From positions 9,083,342 to 9,147,341 of the forward strand of contig NC_135549.1 of NCBI RefSeq assembly GCF_964340395.1: DNA of 64,000 nt. The letters are read 5' to 3'. A program made the translations under genes and the position numbers. The DNA comes from Glandiceps talaboti. Lineage: Eukaryota > Hemichordata > Enteropneusta > Spengelidae. Below are positions 60,701 through 64,000 of the stretch, one piece after another; the stretch's first letter is position 1, and the number at the start of each line of letters is the position of its first letter. The notes under the pieces are model-generated. The model was not told the DNA's origin, searched no databases, and worked only from the letters and a program-made list of their open reading frames with translations.

Positions 60701-62919
60701 TAACACCATTGTGAAAGGAATAAATCCCCCCTTGTCAAACAAATAACAATTCTACAAACATATGCAGCACATGAGTCGTCGACTTATGGGTTTTCAAATT
60801 ATAATTGAGTCAAAAGCTGTCAACTAAATTTCAGTTTACAATGCAATATTTTTAGGTGGTAATTTAATCAATTTCTGGTGAACAATATCTGGCAAACAAT
60901 TTTCTACATCAATTTTTTTTCTTCTGATTTGTCTGTAAACAGGACTGACATTGTATGATTCAGTTAGACTTCAATCTCTTTATAAAGAACTCATTGGGAA
61001 ACATGAAAACGGTGTGTGCTATAATGAATTCATTGGGAAACATGAAAATGGTATGTTATAATGAATTAATTGGGAAACATGAAAATGGTATGTTATAATG
61101 AATTCATTGCTATATTGAAGCTTGTACTCTGGTCAAGCTTTTTTTGAAAGTTATATCATGAGAAGCAAACAGATAATCTTTAACAACAAGCTGAAGTAAT
61201 CAGAATAGGCATACATTGCAAGCTGGTTTAAATTAGTAAAATGAGTTACAGAATACTCCTTCTATCCAATATCATACTATCTAGTATATGTTATCAAATT
61301 ATTCCAATATAGAGTAAACACATACCTGTACATAAGCTTGCCTCTATCCCTGGCATTCATTTTACCCCATTCTCCTTCTTCAAAGGCAGCCTACGTAAAC
61401 AACAAAAAATAGTTTTCAAAAAATGGTATGATGACCACTTTCTCACTCAAAAGTGAGGAAAACGCATCTGTTGATTGTTGTATTGTGATTCAGGTCAGAT
61501 TACCAAACTTTTGACAGTATTTTGTAAAATTCATGATTTACATTAAAGGTACTATTTTTTTGTATATTACAGGTATGGTACAAATTTTCCGGATGACTCC
61601 TTACTGATATTACCAGCTACTTAGTGCGTCATATTGACAGTGTAATTGACAATTGACAAGGCACATGTTTATTTTGTAACTGGTATTGTCATTGACACTG
61701 CCAATTGAGCTCATTTACACATTTCTCATGTTACAACCATTGGCAATATAAACTTCATCTGCCTGGCAAGTGTTCTAACTGTTCCTATCTCAAACAATGG
61801 CATGATTATGTTGTGTATATTGAGGCATACAAATCATATCACACATTACTGCATGGAGCTGTACGTACCTTTGCTGATTTGACTGCTTTCTGTACATCAG
61901 GACCTGCTGCTTTGCTGATTTTACAAATGACAGATTCATCATTTGGATTAATAGTATTAAATGTGTTACCATCAATGGCATCAACAAACTCATTGTTGAT
62001 GAATATTTGATGAGGGAATTTCAATTTCATATTATTTACATCCATTTCAACCTGCAAATAAAATAAACAAAATGATAAGAACATAAATCACATGGGATTG
62101 AATGATGGGTCTGTGGGAGTCTAGATTTAAAGGGGAACACCACTCCAGGAAATAGAGACATTTTCATAAACCATGGGTGCTGGAGAGTCATTTCATGATT
62201 TTACATCACCTATAATTACTTGTGATTTCAGAAAAATGTCAAGTTGATCTTGTGCATTTACAATGTATCTTTGCTATGGGCTATTGCATCATGGGAGATA
62301 GCAGAAATAATATATTCATGTTACACAATGAATATTCATGAAATATTTTACACTCAAGGGTATAGGCTCTCAGGATCATGGAGATTCAGTGTGGAACTTG
62401 AATACATTTTTTCTGCGTACTCCCATGATGCAATAGCACATAGCAAAGATGTCCTATAAAATCACAAGATCAACTTGATGCTTCCCTGAAATTGGACGTA
62501 ATTGTAGTTGATGTAACCTCATGAAACGACTCTCTAGAACCCATAGTTTATGAAATTGTCTCTTTTTCCTGGAGTGGTGTTCCCCTTTAATATCTGATTG
62601 CAAAGTTACCACTTACCATAGATCATAGATTCAAGTTACTTATCATCTATTTAAACATTACATCTCACAGTTAACATTTTGTCAGTCAGTGGAATAACTC
62701 ATGCTATTACCACTTCAGTTGTACCACTACAAACTACATGAGAATTAAAGACAAGAGTGTCTACAACTACTTACAGCATCATACGTGAATTCTGCATCAC
62801 CTTCTCCTCTACCTTTACGTACTACTAGCTGTGTAAAGTCTTCTAATGTTGTAGCCATATACACATCTTCATTTTGTAATTCAATACCATTACACTTTTG
62901 TTTGACTTCTTCAACAAGT
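47155..62919 (-). CDS. ALDH1L1: 10-formyltetrahydrofolate dehydrogenase (ALDH1L), 3-prime 13 exons
   Basis: Exons on the minus strand: 62775-62919, 61869-62051, 61326-61390, 60332-60482, 59604-59674, 58128-58321, 57005-57098, 55878-55977, 55160-55258, 54314-54479, 53897-54002, 53507-53706, 47155-47210. All junctions are GT-AG and every phase matches, giving 542 residues, the length expected from the middle of the carrier domain to the end of vertebrate ALDH1L proteins. The first exon covers the end of the acyl-carrier-like domain; the rest is a complete aldehyde dehydrogenase domain. Visible: IPWNYPLMM and [13 protein letters not shown] (cofactor binding), [10 protein letters not shown], general base in SLELGGKSP, catalytic Cys in [17 protein letters not shown], and C-terminus [14 protein letters not shown]. 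Known reaction: 10-formyl-THF + NADP+ to THF + CO2 + NADPH. The hydrolase domain and the phosphopantetheinylated serine lie outside the window, so ALDH1L1 (cytosolic) and ALDH1L2 (mitochondrial) cannot be separated; several stretches look more L2-like ([15 protein letters not shown]). Confidence 0.97.
47211..50459. other. ALDH1L last intron, proximal part
   Basis: Intronic. It starts with (AATC)n and (AACC)n runs at 47225-47290 and a G run near 47380, then an irregular array at about 47480-47830 of diverged segments of roughly 65 bp built on GATATTGTTACTGTGT. The rest is unremarkable and holds no supported gene. Confidence 0.6.
50460..50735 (+). mobile_element. 5-prime-truncated LINE (non-LTR retrotransposon) 3-prime end
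   Basis: 50496-50630 reads [18 protein letters not shown] and then [16 protein letters not shown] before TAA. This is the conserved C-terminal tail after the reverse-transcriptase domain in CR1/L2-type LINE proteins. It is followed by a short 3-prime UTR with GCGTCTTTGATCA...TGACGCTTTATAAATAAATT and an (ATT)n tail. Just upstream the frame is broken (CCATATGCCCGCACT in another frame), so the copy is dead as well as truncated. It is inserted in an ALDH1L intron, antisense to the gene. Confidence 0.85.
50736..52084. other. ALDH1L last intron, middle part
   Basis: Unremarkable AT-rich intron. From about 51840 the sequence (TGCAGATCTCATGAGATATG, CTCATGTGGGATCTCATGAG) may be the left part of the Helentron-like element that follows. 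Confidence 0.5.
52085..52625. repeat. 114-bp tandem repeat, about 4.5 copies
   Basis: The motif GTTGCTATGGGCGTGGTC recurs at about 52119, 52233, 52347, 52461 and (diverged) 52575, exactly 114 bp apart. 114 is 38 codons, so the array keeps a 113-residue open frame (52210-52551) with a repeated WLLLWAWSW peptide. That frame is a consequence of period length rather than a gene. Confidence 0.95.
52085..53269 (+). mobile_element. Helentron-like non-autonomous element, copy 3 (most complete)
   Basis: In order: a core array of 114-bp tandem units (52085-52625); a unique part with repeated TAAATTTC-CACCAATCT and TTTGCATATCACT-ATGG phrases; (AC)n then (CAGA)n at 53155-53220; and a 3-prime hairpin AGCACTACTGAA (53237-53248) with TTCAGTTGTGCT (53253-53264), ending TAAAAAC. 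Core tandem repeats, then a microsatellite, then a terminal hairpin is the layout of pearl/Helentron-associated elements (established family knowledge). Assignment here is inferred from layout, not from a database match. Confidence 0.65.
53507..53706 (-). CDS. ALDH1L1: ALDH1L exon: C-terminal catalytic/oligomerisation segment
   Basis: 200 bp, phase 2 in and phase 1 out. It encodes [20 protein letters not shown], then [20 protein letters not shown], and [20 protein letters not shown] ending SGFGKDLG. The [20 protein letters not shown] stretch is a strongly conserved ALDH1L signature. Acceptor TTCACAG|C, donor CTTG|GTAAGT. Confidence 0.97.
53897..54002 (-). CDS. ALDH1L1: ALDH1L exon: ESFGP motif
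   Basis: 106 bp, phase 1 in and phase 2 out. It encodes (G)[34 protein letters not shown]. The EESFGP motif contributes to cofactor binding in ALDHs. Acceptor TTTCCCACTAG|GC, donor AATGG|GTAAGT. Confidence 0.97.
54314..54479 (-). CDS. ALDH1L1: ALDH1L exon: GDPLDRST...GPQNH segment
   Basis: 166 bp, phase 0 in and phase 1 out. It encodes [20 protein letters not shown], then [20 protein letters not shown], then [15 protein letters not shown]. Acceptor GATTTGTAG|ATT, donor CCTG|GTAAGT. Confidence 0.97.
54629..54707. repeat. (CAA)n microsatellite in ALDH1L intron
   Basis: CAA trinucleotide tract with a CAG-containing interruption in the middle; intronic. Confidence 0.97.
54932..55123. mobile_element. 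MITE-like element, family E copy 2
   Basis: A 192-bp intronic element with inverted ends AATTCTTGGTACCTG and CAGGTACTGAGAATT. It is the partner of 3738-3928. Both copies share the interior and length, and have diverged by scattered point changes. Confidence 0.75.
55160..55258 (-). CDS. ALDH1L1: ALDH1L exon with catalytic cysteine
   Basis: 99 bp, phase 0/0. It encodes [18 protein letters not shown] then [15 protein letters not shown]. The Cys of [10 protein letters not shown] corresponds to the nucleophile Cys707 of vertebrate ALDH1L1. Acceptor ATATTTTCAG|GGA, donor GTG|GTAAGT. Confidence 0.97.
55878..55977 (-). CDS. ALDH1L1: ALDH1L exon with general-base glutamate
   Basis: 100 bp, phase 2 in and phase 0 out. 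It encodes [20 protein letters not shown] then [13 protein letters not shown]. The Glu of LELGG matches Glu673 of vertebrate ALDH1L1. The final Asn replaces the Met usual in vertebrates. Acceptor TGATCTTCAG|T, donor AAT|GTAAGT. Confidence 0.97.
55978..57004. other. ALDH1L intron (1.0 kb)
   Basis: Intronic, AT-rich, nothing recognised. Confidence 0.6.
57005..57098 (-). CDS. ALDH1L1: ALDH1L exon: [10 protein letters not shown] coenzyme loop
   Basis: 94 bp, phase 1 in and phase 2 out. It encodes (G)[16 protein letters not shown] then [20 protein letters not shown] is the ALDH coenzyme-binding loop. Acceptor AATTCACTAG|GT, donor AAGAG|GTAAGG. Confidence 0.97.
57099..58127. other. ALDH1L intron (1.0 kb) with C homopolymer
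   Basis: Intronic. It contains a C run of about 22 at 57986-58007, and no coding exon of this or another gene was recognised. Confidence 0.6.
58128..58321 (-). CDS. ALDH1L1: ALDH1L exon: NADP-binding core
   Basis: 194 bp, phase 2 in and phase 1 out. It encodes [20 protein letters not shown], then [20 protein letters not shown], then [20 protein letters not shown] and LPGS. PWNYP contains the conserved oxyanion Asn; the KPAQ Lys contacts the NADP ribose phosphate region. Acceptor GCTCTACAG|T, donor TCTG|GTAAGT. Confidence 0.97.
58322..59603. other. ALDH1L intron (1.3 kb) with a MITE
   Basis: Intronic. It holds the family F element at 58636-58812 and is otherwise unremarkable. Confidence 0.6.
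58636..58812. mobile_element. Palindromic MITE, family F copy 2
   Basis: The left part (ATAAACAGAACACG, GGTGCCAGGGT, TTAGGGCATTTACAC) and the right part (GTGTAGATACCCCAAG, GACAGTCACAC) are diverged inverted copies. Both align with the arms of 22888-23037. It is more degraded than copy 1 and has no coding capacity. Confidence 0.6.
59604..59674 (-). CDS. ALDH1L1: ALDH1L exon: NARPNRNL segment
   Basis: 71 bp, phase 0 in and phase 2 out. It encodes [20 protein letters not shown] then EPL. Acceptor ATATTTCACTAG|GGT, donor TTGGG|GTAAGT. Confidence 0.97.
59675..60331. other. ALDH1L intron (0.66 kb)
   Basis: Intronic, nothing recognised. Confidence 0.6.
60332..60482 (-). CDS. ALDH1L1: ALDH1L exon: ALDH domain helices
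   Basis: 151 bp, phase 2 in and phase 0 out. It encodes [20 protein letters not shown], then [20 protein letters not shown], then [10 protein letters not shown], which is nearly invariant in the family. Acceptor TTGTTGCTCCTAG|G, donor CAG|GTTTGT. Confidence 0.97.
60985..61110. repeat. ~38-bp tandem repeat, 3 copies
   Basis: The block CATTGGGAAACATGAAAATG then GTATGTTATAATGAATT occurs three times in the 0.84-kb ALDH1L intron. The units are nearly identical. Confidence 0.9.
61326..61390 (-). CDS. ALDH1L1: ALDH1L small exon: [13 protein letters not shown]
   Basis: 65 bp, phase 0 in and phase 2 out, too short for open-frame scans. It encodes [20 protein letters not shown] and Y. Acceptor TGTTTACGTAG|GCT, donor TACAG|GTATG. 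Confidence 0.96.
61869..62051 (-). CDS. ALDH1L1: ALDH1L exon: carrier-ALDH linker and ALDH N-terminus
   Basis: 183 bp, phase 0/0. It encodes [20 protein letters not shown], then [20 protein letters not shown] and [20 protein letters not shown]. The [14 protein letters not shown] and INP segments mark the start of the aldehyde dehydrogenase fold. Acceptor TTTATTTGCAG|GTT, donor AAG|GTACGT. Confidence 0.97.
62131..62586. mobile_element. TTAA-flanked MITE, family B copy 2 (intact)
   Basis: A 456-bp intronic element with inverted ends AGGGGAACACCACTCCAGGA and TCCTGGAGTGGTGTTCCCCT. TTAA lies on both sides (62127-62130 and 62587-62590). The arms stay similar for about 170 bp; for example GCTATTGCATCATGGGAG is mirrored by CTCCCATGATGCAATAGC. 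TTAA target duplications are characteristic of piggyBac-type transposons (family knowledge), so a non-autonomous piggyBac-like element is the best inference. The 71-residue frame inside is not a gene. Confidence 0.85.
62775..62919 (-). CDS. ALDH1L1: ALDH1L exon: end of acyl-carrier-like domain
   Basis: 145 bp, phase 2 in and phase 0 out. It encodes [20 protein letters not shown], then [20 protein letters not shown] and DAEFTYDA. This is the second half of the carrier domain; the serine that carries 4-phosphopantetheine precedes it by about six residues and must be in the previous exon. Acceptor TTTGTTTATCAG|A, donor GATGCT|GTAAGT. Confidence 0.96.
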
Positions 62920-63391
62920 CTGATAAACAAAGAGGAAAGAAGATCATAAATTCCGGTATAACAATTTGACACAAGCCTTATAGATAGAGAAAAGAGCTAA
63001 CCAGCATGATTGTAGAACAGAGGACTAACTGTACAATGGATGTATGTTTATATTCATGCTATAGGGAGTTAGGGTTATGGTTAGGTCATGGATAGGAATA
63101 TAGTTAGATCCACTAACATAAAGCTGATTTGTATGGCCACATGGTGTATTACACTTGCTTTAGGTAAGCTTAGAATTATCAAGTTGTTTGTAAGTGTCTT
63201 TACAGGTTCATATACACAGTCACCTTATCATGTGGTTAACAGCATTATTTCAACATTTCTAGGAACCTCATGCAAAGATAGACACTGTTCTACCACTAGT
63301 ACAAGATTCATAGACAAATCTCAAATTTAACCATGGCAATCACATTTCCTTGTACATGGGATCAGAACCACTAGTAATATTGAGGTAAACC
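62920..63391. other. ALDH1L intron continuing toward the right edge
   Basis: Presumed intron upstream of the carrier-domain exon. No exon carrying the expected phosphopantetheine-attachment serine is visible here. Confidence 0.5.
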
Positions 63392-63576
63392 AAGATGCAT
63401 CCCCATTAAATTTCAGCCCAATCTGTTCAGTAGTTTTGGAATTAAAGATTTTTGACCAAAAAGACGCATTTTTAGCCCTGATTTGCATATTACTGATGGA
63501 ATCATCATGTCATGAACAAATTTTAATTTACACACCCCTAAGAATGTTCCCACCAAATTTCAGACCAATTTGCCCA
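63392..63576 (+). mobile_element. Helentron-like element fragment, copy 4
   Basis: It contains the shared phrases CATTAAATTTCAGCCCAATC, GTAGTTTTGGAATTAAAGAT and TTTGCATATTACTGATGG. It stops abruptly where a family A MITE begins, after CAATTTGCCCAG. The microsatellite and hairpin are absent, so it is either truncated or interrupted by the MITE. Confidence 0.65.
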
Positions 63577-63935
63577 GATTGTGTGGTTCCGATTTATATG
63601 CTCAAATTTTAAATATGTGGGGTAGGTAGCTTTTTTATTTTATTTAATTTCATTTATTTTTTTCATGTGTGAGTGTCTAGTTCAGGTTTTCCATTGTTTT
63701 CCAAATGGTCTCTGTGTTATCTATTTCTTACATTCAGATGTACAGCTATTACAGATAGGAAGAACAGTTTTATATTGTCTTTTTAAGTTGAACTCAGTTT
63801 CCACATCCAATATTTCTTGTAAGACTTCACAATATTGTGATTTTAATATTTTTTTCTTGAATATGTAAAATAAAGTTTAGGGTCAGCAGTAAAATACTAG
63901 GTGGAGTAGGGTAACCGGAACTAAACAATCAATAT
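63577..63935 (+). mobile_element. MITE family A, copy 5
   Basis: Starts GATTGTGTGGTTCCGATTTA and runs through GTGGGGTAGGTAGC, TGTGAGTGTCTAGTTCAGG and AGTTTAGGGTCAGCAGT to GGGTAACCGGAACTAAACAA. The terminal AGGCC is missing at both ends. It lies directly against the Helentron-like fragment. Confidence 0.85.
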
Positions 63936-64000
63936 TTTTACACCTTACGATAAAATATTAATAACTACCTGGCAGTCATATACACAATATCTAATCTTTT

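Overview
This is a eukaryotic, animal-type genomic window: AT-rich, gene-poor, with short GT-AG exons separated by introns of up to several kilobases, long microsatellites, minisatellites and many short non-autonomous transposons. Nothing looks prokaryotic. The two recognisable genes have clear animal homologues. The repeat mix (tRNA-derived SINEs, Helentron-like elements ending in GACA/CA microsatellites, several MITE families) fits a marine invertebrate. I cannot name the species or phylum from sequence alone.

Right part (about 47.1-63 kb, minus strand): thirteen consecutive exons of a 10-formyltetrahydrofolate dehydrogenase (ALDH1L1/ALDH1L2 family). They run from the second half of the acyl-carrier-like domain to the stop codon. 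All junctions are GT-AG, all phases match, and the 542 reconstructed residues equal the expected C-terminal length of the family. The N-terminal hydrolase domain and the phosphopantetheine serine lie beyond the right edge. The enzyme converts 10-formyl-THF to THF and CO2 with NADP+, so the gene belongs to folate one-carbon metabolism.

Centre (38.2-38.6 kb, minus strand): a clear first coding exon of an MFSD4A-like major facilitator transporter. Its first two membrane segments are encoded and it ends on a canonical donor. I could not recognise any downstream exon in the 38 kb to its left. About 430 bp upstream of its ATG is a striking double palindrome.

Left part (1-38 kb): no recognisable homologue. 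A few plus-strand segments have good acceptor and donor context and compatible frames (4493-4552, 11334-11387, 16852-16926); they could be the last exons of an unrecognised plus-strand gene, but this is weak. Otherwise the region is repeats: a 50-bp satellite of about 31 copies, a 23-bp minisatellite, two copies of a tRNA-SINE, a palindromic MITE with an 8-bp target duplication, three copies of a five-copy 350-bp MITE family, and others.

I see no defence, CRISPR, operon or other multi-gene system. The most informative structure beyond the genes is the layered set of non-autonomous mobile elements, including TTAA-flanked and 8-bp-TSD MITEs and Helentron-like elements with 3-prime hairpins. Several of these sit inside introns of the ALDH1L gene.
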